DNA from: Pseudotabrizicola algicola | GTDB lineage: Bacteria > Pseudomonadota > Alphaproteobacteria > Rhodobacterales > Rhodobacteraceae | Length of the DNA: 64,000 nt | NCBI RefSeq assembly: GCF_010915705.1 | Contig: NZ_JAAIKE010000002.1 | Span: 434,001-498,000 of the forward strand | Direction: 5' to 3' | Shown here: piece after piece, positions 18,593-28,725 of the stretch | Position numbering within the stretch: the first letter of the stretch is position 1 | Layout: every line of letters begins with the position of its first letter | Made by a program: the position numbers and the translations under genes | The notes under the pieces: generated by a model | Database searches by the model: none | Told to the model about the DNA's origin: nothing | Seen by the model: only the letters and a program-made list of their open reading frames with translations

Positions 18593-18658
18593 CGGGTATC
18601 CTCCCATGGTGTCGATGTTTGTGGATGCGGGGCGTTCGTCGCCCTCTGGTTGGTGTTC

Positions 18659-19657
18659 TTAGCTGGCCGCGCGGCGGCGGCGCAGCATATCGGCGTAAAC
18701 GGCGGCGATGATGATGGCCCCGGTCACAACCGTCTGCCATTCTTGCGCCACGGACATCACGCGCAGGCCGTTCAGCAGCACCGCCATGATGAGCGCACCG
18801 ATCATGGTGCCGAGGATGGACCCGCGACCACCCGCAAGCGAGGTGCCGCCGATCACCACCGCGGCAATCGCATCGAGTTCATACCCGAGCCCCAGCGCGG
18901 GCTGCGCCGAGTTGAGGCGCGAGGCGATGATCAGGCCCGCGATGCCGCAGATGCTGCCCGCCAGAGCGTAGATGGCGATCTTCCACGCGTCGGTGTTGAC
19001 GCCCGACAGGCGCACCGCCTCTTCGTTGGACCCGAGCGCAAAGCAATAGCGGCCCAGCACGGTGCGGTTCAGCACATAGCCGATCACCAGCGCCAGAATG
19101 AACAGGATCAGCACGCCATTGGGGACCGGCACGGCGGGAAACACCTTGCCGATCAGCGATCCGGTGGAGATCTCCGAAAATCCGGGGGTGTCGTTGAAGT
19201 AGATCGGCTTGGTGCCGGAAATGATCAGCGACAGGCCCTTGAGGATCAGCATCATGCCCAAGGTGGCGATGAAGGGCGGAATCTTCATCTTGGCCACCAG
19301 CGTGCCCGAAATGGTGCCGCAGATCGCCCCCACCGCGATCGCCCCCAGAACGCCCAAGGGCAGCGGCATTCCGGCATTGGTCAGGATCACCCCGGCCATG
19401 ACCGCACAAAAGGTCATCAACGTGCCGACCGACAGGTCGATGCCCCCTGTGATGATGACCAGCGTTGCGGCAATCGCCAGCACCCCGTTGACCGAGGTGG
19501 CCTGCAGGATCGCCAGAATGTTCGAGGTTTGCAGGAAATTCGGCGAGGCCAGCGAGAAGAACACCAGAAGCGCGATCAGGCTGGCGAAGGCCAGCAGCTT
19601 TTGCTGCGCGCCAGAGGCGGGTTTGCGGGCCGGTGTGGCGGCGGGAAGGGTTGTCAT
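18659..19657 (-). CDS. CUT2 sugar ABC transporter permease (RbsC-like), fucose locus
   Basis: This 332-residue inner-membrane protein has about eight to ten hydrophobic segments and the family motif [13 protein letters not shown], followed by the C-terminal [16 protein letters not shown] loop. It pairs with the double-domain ATPase encoded just upstream; the two genes overlap by ATGA. GAGGAGG lies shortly before the ATG at 19657, which sets the start; the open frame extends 36 codons upstream inside the ATPase gene. It would import the sugar bound by the RbsB-like protein. Confidence 0.88.
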   Translation of the reverse strand: MTTLPAATPARKPASGAQQKLLAFASLIALLVFFSLASPNFLQTSNILAILQATSVNGVLAIAATLVIITGGIDLSVGTLMTFCAVMAGVILTNAGMPLPLGVLGAIAVGAICGTISGTLVAKMKIPPFIATLGMMLILKGLSLIISGTKPIYFNDTPGFSEISTGSLIGKVFPAVPVPNGVLILFILALVIGYVLNRTVLGRYCFALGSNEEAVRLSGVNTDAWKIAIYALAGSICGIAGLIIASRLNSAQPALGLGYELDAIAAVVIGGTSLAGGRGSILGTMIGALIMAVLLNGLRVMSVAQEWQTVVTGAIIIAAVYADMLRRRRAAS

Positions 19658-21174
19658 GCTGTGGCCTCCTCGGGTGCGCTGTGCCGGACGGTGGCCAGTC
19701 GCATGATGTCTTCCTGACTTGTGGACGGGCCGCCGGGCAGGATGCCGGTCAACCGGCCTTCGCACATGACGGCAATGCGGTGCGACAGGCGCAGCACCTC
19801 GGGCAGTTCGGAACTGATGACGATGATGGCTTTGCCATCTGCGGCGAGCGCCTGCATCAGGCGGTAGATTTCCGCCTTGGCGCCCACATCGATGCCGCGC
19901 GTGGGCTCATCGAAGATGAGGATGTCGCAGTCGCGCAGCAGCCATTTGGCGATGACGATCTTTTGCTGGTTGCCGCCCGACAGCAGCCGCACCTCCTGCC
20001 GGTCCGACGGTGTGCGGATGGCGAGTTGGGCGATATAATCGCGCGCGGTTTTCTCCAGCGCAGCCTCGTCCAGCACGCCCATCGCGTTGGCAAAACGCTC
20101 GAGGCTGGTCATGCCGACATTGGCGCGCACATCCAGACCAAGCGCGAGGCCAAAGTGTTTGCGGTCTTCGGACAGATAGCCGATGCCTGCGGCCACAGCG
20201 TCCTTGGGGGTGCGGATGCTGGCGGGCTTGCCATGCACGATGATCTCGCCGCTGTCGCGCGGATCGGCACCAAAGATCGCGCGGGCCACCTCGGTGCGTC
20301 CGGCCCCCATCAGCCCCGCAAAGCCGAGGATCTCGCCACGTTTCAGGCTGAACCCCACATCGCGGATGGCGCGGCCCCGGTTCAGACCCCGCACCTCGAG
20401 TGCCACCGGCGCCGTGGAGAGGTCGGGAATATCGACATGCACCGCTTCAAGCTCGCGGCCCACCATCATGCTGATGATCGTCTCGATCGGGGTATCGGCG
20501 GCATGCACGGTGCCTACATAGGCCCCGTCGCGCATGATGGTCACGCGGTCGGAAATACGGCGGATCTCGTCCATCTTGTGGCTGATATAGACCACGCCCA
20601 CGCCTTCGGCCTTCAGCCCCCGGATGATGGCAAAAAGCTCGTTCGTCTCTGCCTCGTTCAGCGCGGCGGTGGGTTCGTCCATGATGAGGATACGCGAGCG
20701 GAAGGACAGCGCCTTGGCGATTTCCACCATCTGCTGCTTGGCCACCGAAAGCGTGCGCACTTCGGCCTGCGGGTCGATATGCACCTTCATCTGCGCAAAG
20801 ATCGCGGCGGCGTCGGCGTTCAGCTGCGCCTCGTCCAGACGGCCAAAGCTGCGGCGGGGTTCGCGTCCGATGAAGATGTTCTGCGCGACGGTCAGATCAT
20901 TCATCAGCGCCAGTTCCTGATGGATGATCCCGATGCCCAGCGCCTGCGCCGCCCGTGGGCCGCTGATGGTGACAGAGGCACCCGACACCTCGACCGTGCC
21001 GCCATCGGGCTGGTAGATGCCCGACAGCACCTTCATCAGCGTCGACTTGCCCGCGCCGTTTTCGCCCATAAGCGCATGCACCTCGCCCGGCATAAGGTCA
21101 AACTGCGCCGATTTCAGCGCATGGACGCCGGGGAAATGCTTGTCGACTGCAGTCATGCGGACAAGATGGGTCAC
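19654..21174 (-). CDS. CUT2 sugar ABC transporter ATP-binding protein (RbsA-like), fucose locus
   Basis: This 506-residue protein contains two ATPase domains. The first has GENGAGKST, an [15 protein letters not shown] signature and [11 protein letters not shown]. The second has the degenerate [21 protein letters not shown] and [16 protein letters not shown]. Its ATG overlaps the stop of the zinc alcohol dehydrogenase by four bases (ATGA) and its own stop overlaps the permease start, so all three are translationally coupled. It powers uptake for the fucose-type pathway downstream. Confidence 0.9.
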   Translation of the reverse strand: MTHLVRMTAVDKHFPGVHALKSAQFDLMPGEVHALMGENGAGKSTLMKVLSGIYQPDGGTVEVSGASVTISGPRAAQALGIGIIHQELALMNDLTVAQNIFIGREPRRSFGRLDEAQLNADAAAIFAQMKVHIDPQAEVRTLSVAKQQMVEIAKALSFRSRILIMDEPTAALNEAETNELFAIIRGLKAEGVGVVYISHKMDEIRRISDRVTIMRDGAYVGTVHAADTPIETIISMMVGRELEAVHVDIPDLSTAPVALEVRGLNRGRAIRDVGFSLKRGEILGFAGLMGAGRTEVARAIFGADPRDSGEIIVHGKPASIRTPKDAVAAGIGYLSEDRKHFGLALGLDVRANVGMTSLERFANAMGVLDEAALEKTARDYIAQLAIRTPSDRQEVRLLSGGNQQKIVIAKWLLRDCDILIFDEPTRGIDVGAKAEIYRLMQALAADGKAIIVISSELPEVLRLSHRIAVMCEGRLTGILPGGPSTSQEDIMRLATVRHSAPEEATA

Positions 21175-22187
21175 GCCTGCCCCCCGATTTTCACGACGAC
21201 CTTGATGAGCGCCTCGCGGTTGGCAACCAGCGCGGGGAAGCGGGCAGGAAGATCGGCCAGCGGCAGGGTTTCCGAGATCAGGCGCGCGGCGTCGACGGTG
21301 CCATCGCGCAAGGCTTGCATGACGGCGGCGAAATCTTCGTCAGTGGCGTTGCGACTGCCCATCAGGGTCATTTCGCGCTTGTGGAATTCGGGGTCCGAAA
21401 AGGTGATGTCATCCTTGACCACCGACACAAGGCAGTAGGTGCCGCCATGCGCGACATGGGCAAATCCGGCCTGAATGGCGCGGGCGTTTCCGGTGGCGTC
21501 AAAAACCACATCAAAACCGTCTGGCGGCAGCAGGTCTTCAACACCATGCAGATCGGCAAAGCCAAAGCCGGCCGCCGCCTGAAGCCGCGCCGCGCTTGCA
21601 TCGCGCAGATGCACCTTTGCCCCGCGGGCGCGCGCAAACAGCGCCGTGCCAAGGCCGATCGGCCCCGCTCCGGTGACCAAGACCGCATCGCCCCGTTGGG
21701 GCGCGGCGCGGCGCACCGCATGCGCGCCGATGGCCAGAAACTCCGTCAGCACCGCCGCGCCTTCGGGCAGGCCGGTGGCGTCGTAAAGATTGCCCGCAGG
21801 CACCGCGATACGGGCGCACATGCCGCCGTCGCGGTGGACACCCAGCACGGCAATATCGGTGCAACAGTTGGGCTTGCCCTTGCGACAGGCGATGCAAGTG
21901 CCGCAGGACAGATAGGGGTTGATCACCACCGGCCTGCCTTTGGGCCAACCTGCCGCCGTCTGCGCGACATGACCCGAAAGCTCGTGACCGATCACGCGCG
22001 GATAGGCCAGAAACGGATGCTTGCCTTCGAAGATGTGAAAGTCGGTGCCGCACAGGCCCACGGCGTCGATATCGACCAGAACCCAGCCTTCGGGCGCGGT
22101 CTGCGGCAGCGGGCGCGGCTCCAGCGCAAAGGTGCCGGGCGCAGCGCAGGTGCCACACAGCATGGTCTGGGCGACCGAGCCATCCAT
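21171..22187 (-). CDS. Zinc-dependent alcohol dehydrogenase (medium-chain), first gene of the fucose operon
   Basis: This 338-residue medium-chain dehydrogenase keeps the catalytic zinc ligands (Cys in [11 protein letters not shown], His-Glu in [10 protein letters not shown]) and the four-cysteine structural zinc lobe ([15 protein letters not shown]). The Rossmann motif [12 protein letters not shown] starts near residue 165. It resembles L-galactonate, sorbitol and threonine dehydrogenases (LgoD/RspB-like). As first gene of a fucose/galactose-type operon it may oxidise L-galactonate or another polyol-acid intermediate, but the exact step is unknown. Start 22187 has GGGAGGGG 9 bases before it; the open frame extends 187 codons further over the regulator and is spurious. 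Confidence 0.82.
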   Translation of the reverse strand: MDGSVAQTMLCGTCAAPGTFALEPRPLPQTAPEGWVLVDIDAVGLCGTDFHIFEGKHPFLAYPRVIGHELSGHVAQTAAGWPKGRPVVINPYLSCGTCIACRKGKPNCCTDIAVLGVHRDGGMCARIAVPAGNLYDATGLPEGAAVLTEFLAIGAHAVRRAAPQRGDAVLVTGAGPIGLGTALFARARGAKVHLRDASAARLQAAAGFGFADLHGVEDLLPPDGFDVVFDATGNARAIQAGFAHVAHGGTYCLVSVVKDDITFSDPEFHKREMTLMGSRNATDEDFAAVMQALRDGTVDAARLISETLPLADLPARFPALVANREALIKVVVKIGGQA

Positions 22188-22349
22188 GATCCGAAACCCC
22201 TCCCAAGGTTGCTGATCGCATCCCCGACTCAGCCGGTGATTTTTATCATTAAAGACACCATGACTTGCCGATTCAGGCTTGCCAACTGTTTTTAATTTTT
22301 TAATGCATAGAAACAGGGCGGGCCTTTCCGCCGCTCGGGGAAGGACCGG
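22188..22349. promoter_or_regulatory. Divergent promoter region of the fucose operon and its GntR regulator
   Basis: This AT-rich 162-bp gap separates two divergent starts. It contains a near-palindrome TTTATCATTAAA (22242-22253) and a direct repeat CTTGCC at 22264-22269 and 22278-22283, either of which could be a regulator site. A T-rich tract follows near 22289-22301. No clean promoter hexamers were assigned. Confidence 0.45.
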
Positions 22350-23252
22350 ATGGCACGCACCGACACCCGCTTTCGCCAGTCGCACAACGCCATGCTGGAC
22401 ATGCTTTCGGCAATGGCGGTGGGCGATGGTCTGCCCTCGGAGGTGCAGTTGGCCGCGCGTCTCGGGGTCTCGCGCACCGTAATCCGTTCGGTCATGCAAA
22501 AGCTGGGTTCGGATGGCATCATCACGGGCAGCGGCCGCGACAAGCGGATGCTCCGCCGTCCCAATACCAAAGACCGCTTGCCCCTCCGCGAAGACTACAT
22601 CGGCCGCGACGAGCTTGAGGCGCGGTTTCTGGATTGGGTGCTGCGTTTTGACGTTCCGGCGGGAACCGCGCTGAACATCACGCAACTGGCCCGCCAGTTC
22701 ATGGTGCCGCCGCATGCCTTGCAGGAGTTTCTGGCCAGTCTGGGGCAATCGGGCCTGATCGAACGGCGGGCACGGGGCGGCTGGCGGCTTTTGGGCTTTA
22801 CCGCTGATTACGCAGTCGAGTTGTCAGAGTTCCGGCAGGTGCTGGAGTTGAATGCCATCCGTGTCTTTGCCGCACTTCCGGACGACCATCCGGCATGGGC
22901 CGCCCTAAGCGCGGTGCGCGACGAGCATCTGGATCTTCTGCATCGCATCGAGCGCGACTTTCACGATTTTTCGCGGCTGGACGGGCGGTTCCATGCTCTG
23001 GTGAATTCGGTCGTCCGCAACCGTTTCGTGGCAGAGTTCCAAAAGGTGATCTCGCTGATCTTCCACTACCACTACCAGTGGGACAAGACGATGGAACGCT
23101 ACCGGAACGAAGCGGCGATCCGCGAGCATCTGACCATCATCAACGCCCTGCAGGCCCGAGACGGCGCCGAGGCCGAGGCGCGGGCGCGGGCGCATCTGGC
23201 GACATCGAAGGAAACGCTCCTTTCGTCGATGCGCGGGCATCATCTGGCCTAG
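22350..23252 (+). CDS. GntR-family (FadR-type) transcriptional regulator
   Basis: This 300-residue protein has an N-terminal HTH (LPSEVQLAARLGVSRTVIRS, then LGSDGIITG) and an all-helical C-terminal FCD-like domain with metal/effector-type residues (DEHLDLLHRIERDFHDFSRLD, FHALVNSVVRN). The N-terminus is unusually long: a second HTH-like stretch (ALNITQLARQFMVPPHALQE) follows at about residues 110-130. It is divergent from the fucose operon and probably represses it, released by the sugar or a sugar acid. Its ATG follows GGGGAAGG. Confidence 0.83.
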   Translation: MARTDTRFRQSHNAMLDMLSAMAVGDGLPSEVQLAARLGVSRTVIRSVMQKLGSDGIITGSGRDKRMLRRPNTKDRLPLREDYIGRDELEARFLDWVLRFDVPAGTALNITQLARQFMVPPHALQEFLASLGQSGLIERRARGGWRLLGFTADYAVELSEFRQVLELNAIRVFAALPDDHPAWAALSAVRDEHLDLLHRIERDFHDFSRLDGRFHALVNSVVRNRFVAEFQKVISLIFHYHYQWDKTMERYRNEAAIREHLTIINALQARDGAEAEARARAHLATSKETLLSSMRGHHLA

Positions 23253-23259
23253 CGCGGCT

Positions 23260-23937
23260 CTAGGGATAGCCGCGCGCCGTGCCGCCGTTTTCGGCCACCC
23301 AGTCGCTTGCCCCCTTGGACACCGCCAGATAGACCGCGCGGCCGATCACTTCTCCGGCTGCGGTGTGCAGGCCCGTGAAGGCTACATTGCCCTGATCTGC
23401 GGCTATGGCGATGCAGTCGGTGCCGGTGCCGGTCGCCCGCTCGCCCCCCGGCAGGCGCAGCCCGCAATCCAGAACCGCCGCCGTGCGCGCCTGCGCGGCG
23501 ATGGTCAGGGCCTCGATCTGGGCGGCTTCGGTCAGACCGATATCAATCTGCACCAGCAGGTTGATCGTGCCATAATGGGTAGACCATCCGATACCGTTCA
23601 CCGCGCGCCGCGAGCCCACCGCCTCGGCATTGCCCAGCCCCACCGTCGCCAGACAGGTGGCGCGCTGTCCCTCTGTCTCGGCCTCGGCCAGCACATAGCG
23701 CGCCACATCGCGCGATGTCAGCATGCCGACAGAAGATGTGTGGCCCTGCTGCGCAAGATCGCGCGTGAACCAGTCGGCGACATCCAGATCGGGCGTCAGG
23801 TCGGCATCGCGCACCTCGCGCCACACCACGTGCCGCGCGGTCACAAAACCGGGGCGGTGCGGGGCAAAGGACAGGACGCGGCGCGGCGCGCCAAGGTCGG
23901 CCACAAGCCAGGGCCGGTGCAGTGAAAGGGTCATCAT
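23260..23937 (-). CDS. cbiZ: Adenosylcobinamide amidohydrolase CbiZ
   Basis: This 225-residue protein is a CbiZ-family amidohydrolase that removes the aminopropanol arm or nucleotide loop from imported cobamides, giving cobyrate for remodelling. Recognisable segments are the GMLTSRDVARYV, LATVGLGNAEAVG, TINLLVQIDIGLTEAAQIEA and TGTGTDCIAIA stretches, the last a strong family marker. It ends the btuBFCD operon, as in Rhodobacter sphaeroides. The start is one of two adjacent ATGs; the first (23937) gives an ATGA overlap with btuD. Its presence means the organism can salvage cobinamide and probably foreign cobamides. Confidence 0.92.
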   Translation of the reverse strand: MMTLSLHRPWLVADLGAPRRVLSFAPHRPGFVTARHVVWREVRDADLTPDLDVADWFTRDLAQQGHTSSVGMLTSRDVARYVLAEAETEGQRATCLATVGLGNAEAVGSRRAVNGIGWSTHYGTINLLVQIDIGLTEAAQIEALTIAAQARTAAVLDCGLRLPGGERATGTGTDCIAIAADQGNVAFTGLHTAAGEVIGRAVYLAVSKGASDWVAENGGTARGYP

Positions 23938-24677
23938 GGCGCGACCGTATCCATCGGAAAGAACACCGCGCCCGCCGCCGTTTCCGCGCGATAGGCGGTA
24001 ATGCCGAAGACACGCGCCATAAGGGCATCGGTCAGCACAGCATCCGGTGGCCCGTCCGCAGCGACCCCCCCGGCATGCAGGACGATGATCCGCGTGCAAT
24101 GACGCGCGGCAAGCCCCAGATCGTGCAACGACACCACCACCGAATGGCCCTCTGCGGCCAGATCGCGGAACACCCGCATGGTGCGGATCTGCTGCGCGGG
24201 GTCCAGTCCGGCGGTCGGCTCGTCAGCCATGAGCAGCGGCGTATCCTGTGCCAGCGCGCGCGCGATCAGCACCCGCGCCTGCTCGCCCCCCGAAAGCCCA
24301 TTGGCGGTGCGCCCGGCAAAGGGGCCAAGCGCCATACGGTCCAGCGCGCGCTGCACGGTCGGGTGATCCGCCGGACGCCCGCGCGCCATTGCGCCAAGGC
24401 TGACCAGATGGCGCACGCTGACCGGCCATGCGATCTGCGGCGATTGCGGCAACCACGCGGCCTGCGCGGCCCGCGCCGCGGCAGTCAGGCCCGCCAGCGA
24501 TGCGGTGCCTTCGGCGGGCATCAGCCCGAGCGCGGCGCGCATCAGCGTGGTCTTGCCCGCCCCGTTCGGGCCGATCAGCCCGACGCATTCCCCCGCGCCG
24601 ACGGTCAGAGACACATGCGACAGTACGGCGCAAGGCCCGCGCCGCACGGTCAGATTGTCCAGCCGCAGCAGGGTCAT
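23934..24677 (-). CDS. btuD: Cobalamin ABC transporter ATP-binding protein BtuD
   Basis: This 247-residue single-domain ATPase has Walker A IGPNGAGKTT, signature LSGGEQARVLIARAL, Walker B LLMADEPTAGLDP and the switch His in VVSLHDLGLAA. It is of the FecE/BtuD type that works with FecCD-like permeases. Placement between btuC and cbiZ, overlapping both by four bases, under a cobalamin riboswitch, assigns it to B12 uptake. Confidence 0.9.
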   Translation of the reverse strand: MTLLRLDNLTVRRGPCAVLSHVSLTVGAGECVGLIGPNGAGKTTLMRAALGLMPAEGTASLAGLTAAARAAQAAWLPQSPQIAWPVSVRHLVSLGAMARGRPADHPTVQRALDRMALGPFAGRTANGLSGGEQARVLIARALAQDTPLLMADEPTAGLDPAQQIRTMRVFRDLAAEGHSVVVSLHDLGLAARHCTRIIVLHAGGVAADGPPDAVLTDALMARVFGITAYRAETAAGAVFFPMDTVAP

Positions 24678-25660
24678 GACTGCCCCCGCATGCGCCAGAT
24701 CAGGTTGAGGAAGACCGGCGCGCCGACCAGCGCCATCAGCACCCCCAGTTTCAGATCGCGCCCCGGCAGCACCATCCGCACCGCGATATCCGCCGCCAGC
24801 ACCAGCGCCGCACCGCCAAGCGCCGAGGCCAAGAGCAGGCGCGACGGACGCCCGCCCACCAAGGGGCGCAAGAGATGCGGCACCACAAGCCCGACAAAGC
24901 CGATGGCCCCCGCCACCGCCGTCGCCGCCCCGACCGAGGCCGCCACCCCGCCCAGCAGGATCAGCCGCAGCCGCGCCAGATCGACCCCCATCGACGCGGC
25001 GGCATCTTCACCCAGCGTCAGCGCCTCCAGCCCGCGCCCCGTGCGGGCCAGCGCCAGCCAGCCAAGGGCCATGATCGGCAGCGCCATCAGCACATGGTCA
25101 AAGGAGCGGTCGGCCAGCGAGCCCATCATCCAGAACACGATTTCATTGGCCGCAAAGGGGTTGGGCGACAGGTTCAGCACCAGCGAGGTCAGCGCCCCCG
25201 TCAGCGCCGAAAGCGCGATGCCCGCGAGGATAAGCGTAAAGGCCCCGCCCCCCGGCCCTGCGAGGAACAAGATAGCCCCGACGCCGACCAGCGCGCCGAC
25301 CAGCGCGGCCACCGGCAAGGCCAGCGCGAAGCTGGCGGCAAATCCGGTTTGCAGCGCCAGAACCGCGCCCAGCGCCGCCGAGGATGACACCCCGATCAGC
25401 CCCGGTTCGGCCAGCGGGTTGCGCAAAAACCCCTGCATCGCCGCGCCTGACAGGCCAAGGCTGACCCCGATCATCACCGCCAATATGGCGCGCGGCAGGC
25501 GGATTTCTCGCATGACCATCGTCAGCGGCCCGCCATCATCGCGGAAAAGCGCGGCAAGGCTTTCGCCGGGGCCGACACGGGCCACGCCCGTGACCAGCGA
25601 CAGCGCGAAAAGGGCGACAACCAGCATGGTCAAAGCGGCGATCAGATGGCGATAGCTCAT
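24674..25660 (-). CDS. btuC: Cobalamin ABC transporter permease BtuC
   Basis: This 328-residue FecCD-family permease has about ten membrane segments and the family stretches VMIGVSLGLSGAAMQGFLRNPLA (split over residues about 55-78), GVSSSAALGAVLAL and GVDLARLRLILLGGVAA. FecCD permeases serve siderophores, haem or cobalamin; the riboswitch upstream and cbiZ downstream select cobalamin. It overlaps btuF and btuD by four bases each. Confidence 0.9.
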   Translation of the reverse strand: MSYRHLIAALTMLVVALFALSLVTGVARVGPGESLAALFRDDGGPLTMVMREIRLPRAILAVMIGVSLGLSGAAMQGFLRNPLAEPGLIGVSSSAALGAVLALQTGFAASFALALPVAALVGALVGVGAILFLAGPGGGAFTLILAGIALSALTGALTSLVLNLSPNPFAANEIVFWMMGSLADRSFDHVLMALPIMALGWLALARTGRGLEALTLGEDAAASMGVDLARLRLILLGGVAASVGAATAVAGAIGFVGLVVPHLLRPLVGGRPSRLLLASALGGAALVLAADIAVRMVLPGRDLKLGVLMALVGAPVFLNLIWRMRGQS

Positions 25661-26505
25661 GGCGCGGACCCGATCCGTGCCCGCACCGCCCGCATGCGGC
25701 CAACCGCATCGACCACACCGGGAAGGCCGCAGACCCAGTCACGGTCTTCAAGCGTTTCGCGCCCGCCGGGCAATTGGGCCAGCGCGGGGTGCGAGAGGAT
25801 TTCTTCGGCGCGCGAATTGCCGGGATAGGTGTCGCCCACCACCACCAGATCGGGCGCGGAAAGGATCAGCGCCTCGAGCGGGACAAAGCCGCCGTGGGTC
25901 AGGCCCAGTTCCGCCGCCAGATGCCGGAAGCCGGCGGCGCGGATGATGTCGCCGGACAGGCTGTCCGCGCCGGGGGTGTAGCCGCTGGCGGCATAGGTCG
26001 CGGCAACGGGGCCGTGGGCCGGGTCAGGCGCGACCACCTGCGCCAGACCGTCATCAAACCGCGCCAGCATCGCCGCTGCCTCTGCCTCGCGCCCCAAGGC
26101 AGCGCCCATATCCACCATGCCCTGCCGCACATCCTCCAGCGAGGACGGTGGAGGGAAAGTGATTACGGGAATCCCCAGCCGCTCCAGCATGGCAACGGTG
26201 GCCGTGGCGCTGAAGCTGCCCGCCAGCACAAGATCGGGTTTCAGAAGATAGACCTCTTCCGCCAGGGCGCGGTTGGACGGATAGGCCATTGCCGCATCGA
26301 CCATGACCGAAGAGCGCGGATCTTGCGCAAGGAAAGACACCGAAACCAACTGGCCGGGGGCGGCAAGCAACATGGCAAGCTGGTCGGTGCAGAGGTTGAT
26401 CGACACCACCCGCCCGGGGGCCTCAGCCAAAGCAGAAGCCGCAGCCGCCACCCAGAAGGCGGCGCAGGCCAGCCCGCCGATCAGCTTTGGCACCCGTGCG
26501 AACAT
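25657..26505 (-). CDS. btuF: Cobalamin-binding periplasmic protein BtuF-like
   Basis: This 282-residue protein has a signal peptide (LIGGLACAAFWVAAAASALA) and a class III (cluster A-II) binding fold: RVVSINLCTDQLAMLLA, YLLKPDLVLAGSFSATATV and LILSAPDLVVVGDTYPG. It should deliver cobalamin from BtuB to BtuCD. It starts 51 bp after btuB, beyond a GC-rich hairpin, with AAGGAAG before the ATG at 26505. Confidence 0.87.
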   Translation of the reverse strand: MFARVPKLIGGLACAAFWVAAAASALAEAPGRVVSINLCTDQLAMLLAAPGQLVSVSFLAQDPRSSVMVDAAMAYPSNRALAEEVYLLKPDLVLAGSFSATATVAMLERLGIPVITFPPPSSLEDVRQGMVDMGAALGREAEAAAMLARFDDGLAQVVAPDPAHGPVAATYAASGYTPGADSLSGDIIRAAGFRHLAAELGLTHGGFVPLEALILSAPDLVVVGDTYPGNSRAEEILSHPALAQLPGGRETLEDRDWVCGLPGVVDAVGRMRAVRARIGSAP

Positions 26506-26522
26506 GGAACTTCCTTTGTAAG

Positions 26523-26548
26523 AACCGGGCGGCCCGCGCCGCCCGGTT
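26523..26548 (-). terminator. GC-rich hairpin between btuB and btuF
   Basis: A perfect 10-bp stem (26523-26532 with 26539-26548) encloses a 6-base loop. It begins 9 bases after the btuB stop and ends close to the btuF ribosome site. It may partly terminate transcription so that the receptor is made in excess, or mask btuF translation. Confidence 0.6.
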
Positions 26549-26556
26549 CAACTGCC

Positions 26557-28404
26557 TCAGAACTTGGCCGCCAGTCCGACAAAGACCGACCGCCCGGGCT
26601 GGCCGTAATCCTTCACCGTCTGATATTTGGTGTCGAACAGGTTCTCGACCCGCAGATAGGCCGATGTCTTGTCGTTGATGTCGTAATTCACGCTGAGATT
26701 GGCGATGGTGTAATCCTTCAGCGCAAGGCGACGGGTGGCCCCGAACGGCGGGATGGACGTGTCGTAATAGTCGTCCTTGATCCCGGCCACATGCTGCACC
26801 GTCACCATGCCCGACCATCCGTCGGCCAGCCGCCCTTCGACGCCCAGCACCAGATCATGCCGCGGCACGCGGATGGCGTCGCTCTTGACGCCCGTGCGCG
26901 AAACCAGCGTGGCATCGGTAAAGGTGTAGTTTCCGAACACTTCCCAGCCGTTGGCAATCGGTGCCCGCCCTATCAGCTCCAGCCCGCGTGTCCGCGTGGT
27001 GCCCGAGGTCTGGTTGTAGCGGCTGCCGACGAAATCGATCTTGTCCTCGATGCGGGTGTCGAACAGCGTCGCCTGCACCGATCCGCCATTCGGCAGCAGA
27101 TATTCCGCCCCGAGTTCAAAGCTGCGGCTTTCCTCGGGCTTGAGGGTGCGGGTGCCGAAGGGACCGTAAAGTTCATACAGCGACGGCGCGCGGAATCCGG
27201 TGCCTGCCACAGCGCGGATCACCCAGTCGCCGGTCGGGCGATAGGCAAGCGCGGCGCGGCCCGAAGTCTGGCCGCCAAACTCGCTGTGCTCGTCCCGCCG
27301 CAGCGCCAGCGACAGATCGAGCGCGTCATTCGGTGCGTAAAGCAGTTCGGCCAGCGCCGATGTGGTGCGCGATTTGCCGCGATCGCTGCCCGCGCCAAAG
27401 CTTTCCTCGGTGTGGTCGAGACCCCAGTTGAGCGACGCCATGTCATTGGCCTGCCAGCGCCCTTTATAGGCAAGCTGTTCGCGCTCTCCGGTGTAAAGCT
27501 GCACCCAGCCCAGAGGATAATCGCGTTCGGTCGTGGTGCGGGCAAAGGACAATTCGTGCTGCGTGCCGACGACATCCAGCGTGGCAAAGGCGCGGATGCC
27601 GCGCAGCTTGCCGTTTTCCGTTTCCGCCGTATCGCGATACTGGCTGTCAAACTCGGTAAAGCTGTCGCGGGCAAACCCGTTCAGCCCGATGGTGAGCGCG
27701 TCGGTCGCGGCATAAGAGCCGTAGAACGACAAGGTGGTGGCGCGGAATGCGTCATCCTCGGTGCCGTAGGCATAGGCCGAAATGCCGTCCGTCACGCTGC
27801 GCGACAGGCTGAAGGCCAGCTCGGCACGATCTGTCTTGACGCCGACCGAGGCGGTGCCGCCAAAGCTGGCGTTCGATCCGGCTTCCAGCGCGACGCGCGC
27901 CTCGGTGCCTTCTTCGGTGGCGCGGAAGGTGGTGATGTCGACCACCCCGCCAATCGCCTCGGACCCGAACAGTGCCGATTGCGATCCGCGCAGCACCTCG
28001 ATCCGCGACAACCCGCCCGAGGTGGTGGAGCCGAAATCATAGGCGCATTGGGTGCCCGACGGATCGGCCACGTCAATGCCGTCGATCCGCACCCCGATGT
28101 AGGGCCCCGAAAGCCCGCGCAGCCGCAGCGCGGTTGACGTGCCAAGCCCGCCATTGCGCGACATGCTGACCCCCGGAAGCCGCGACAGAAGCACCGCAGC
28201 CGACTGGTTGCCCGCCTGTTGCAGTTCATCCGCCGACACTACATTCACCGTGGCCCCGGTGCGCCCCAGCGGCACGGGTTCGCTCGACGCGATCACGGTG
28301 ATGGTGTCCAGCGCGATATCGTCGCTGCCTTGCGCCAGTGCCGGAGCGGCAGCCGCCGAAGCGGCCAGCGCAGAAAGAAGTGCCAGTCGAGAGATGCCGT
28401 GCAT
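26557..28404 (-). CDS. btuB: TonB-dependent cobalamin outer-membrane receptor BtuB
   Basis: This 615-residue protein has a signal peptide (ISRLALLSALAASAAAAPAL to AQG), a TonB-box-like stretch (DTITVIAS), a plug domain (SAAVLLSRLPGVSMSRNGG, RIEVLRGSQSALFGSEAIGG) and a C-terminal barrel with the TonB-dependent receptor ending VFVGLAAKF. Its length equals that of BtuB. Expression is controlled by the cobalamin riboswitch directly upstream. Start 28404 is chosen because AGGA lies 10 bases before it and the signal peptide begins there; an ATG at 28434 has no site and lies inside a small inverted repeat. Confidence 0.92.
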   Translation of the reverse strand: MHGISRLALLSALAASAAAAPALAQGSDDIALDTITVIASSEPVPLGRTGATVNVVSADELQQAGNQSAAVLLSRLPGVSMSRNGGLGTSTALRLRGLSGPYIGVRIDGIDVADPSGTQCAYDFGSTTSGGLSRIEVLRGSQSALFGSEAIGGVVDITTFRATEEGTEARVALEAGSNASFGGTASVGVKTDRAELAFSLSRSVTDGISAYAYGTEDDAFRATTLSFYGSYAATDALTIGLNGFARDSFTEFDSQYRDTAETENGKLRGIRAFATLDVVGTQHELSFARTTTERDYPLGWVQLYTGEREQLAYKGRWQANDMASLNWGLDHTEESFGAGSDRGKSRTTSALAELLYAPNDALDLSLALRRDEHSEFGGQTSGRAALAYRPTGDWVIRAVAGTGFRAPSLYELYGPFGTRTLKPEESRSFELGAEYLLPNGGSVQATLFDTRIEDKIDFVGSRYNQTSGTTRTRGLELIGRAPIANGWEVFGNYTFTDATLVSRTGVKSDAIRVPRHDLVLGVEGRLADGWSGMVTVQHVAGIKDDYYDTSIPPFGATRRLALKDYTIANLSVNYDINDKTSAYLRVENLFDTKYQTVKDYGQPGRSVFVGLAAKF

Positions 28405-28550
28405 CTTGTCCGTTCCTTGTCCCGAACGGGTCATTGACCCGCAATACGAATTGATCCGGGAAAGCGATCACGCTTCCACAGACGATGAGATTTCGTCACC
28501 GCTGCGGAATAACCGCCTCCGTGGCGCGCCCCGCGCCCGGAAAGGGTGAT

Positions 28551-28720
28551 CATCCAAGCAGGTCTCCTGGCTCACGGGTCTTCGCTCGGTCGACCTTCCC
28601 GGGTTGCCCCAGTGGTATATGCGACGTCGCTCACCGCTCACAGTTGCGGGGGCAGCCACGGCCAAAGGCAAGGCCTTTCCGTGTTCCCTTTTCATCCGGC
28701 TTGCGACCGGAACTTGGATG
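28551..28720 (-). ncRNA. Cobalamin riboswitch
   Basis: On the minus strand this 170-nt leader has the hallmarks of an adenosylcobalamin riboswitch: GATGAAAAGGGAAC near its 5' side, CCGCAACTGTGA in the core, and the B12 box GCCAGGAGACCTGC near the 3' end (28559-28573 region). The ends CATCCAAG (28713-28720) and CTTGGATG (28551-28558) pair perfectly to form the P1 stem. About 145 bases separate it from btuB. High cobalamin should turn the btuBFCD-cbiZ operon off. Confidence 0.96.
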
Positions 28721-28725
28721 CGGCG

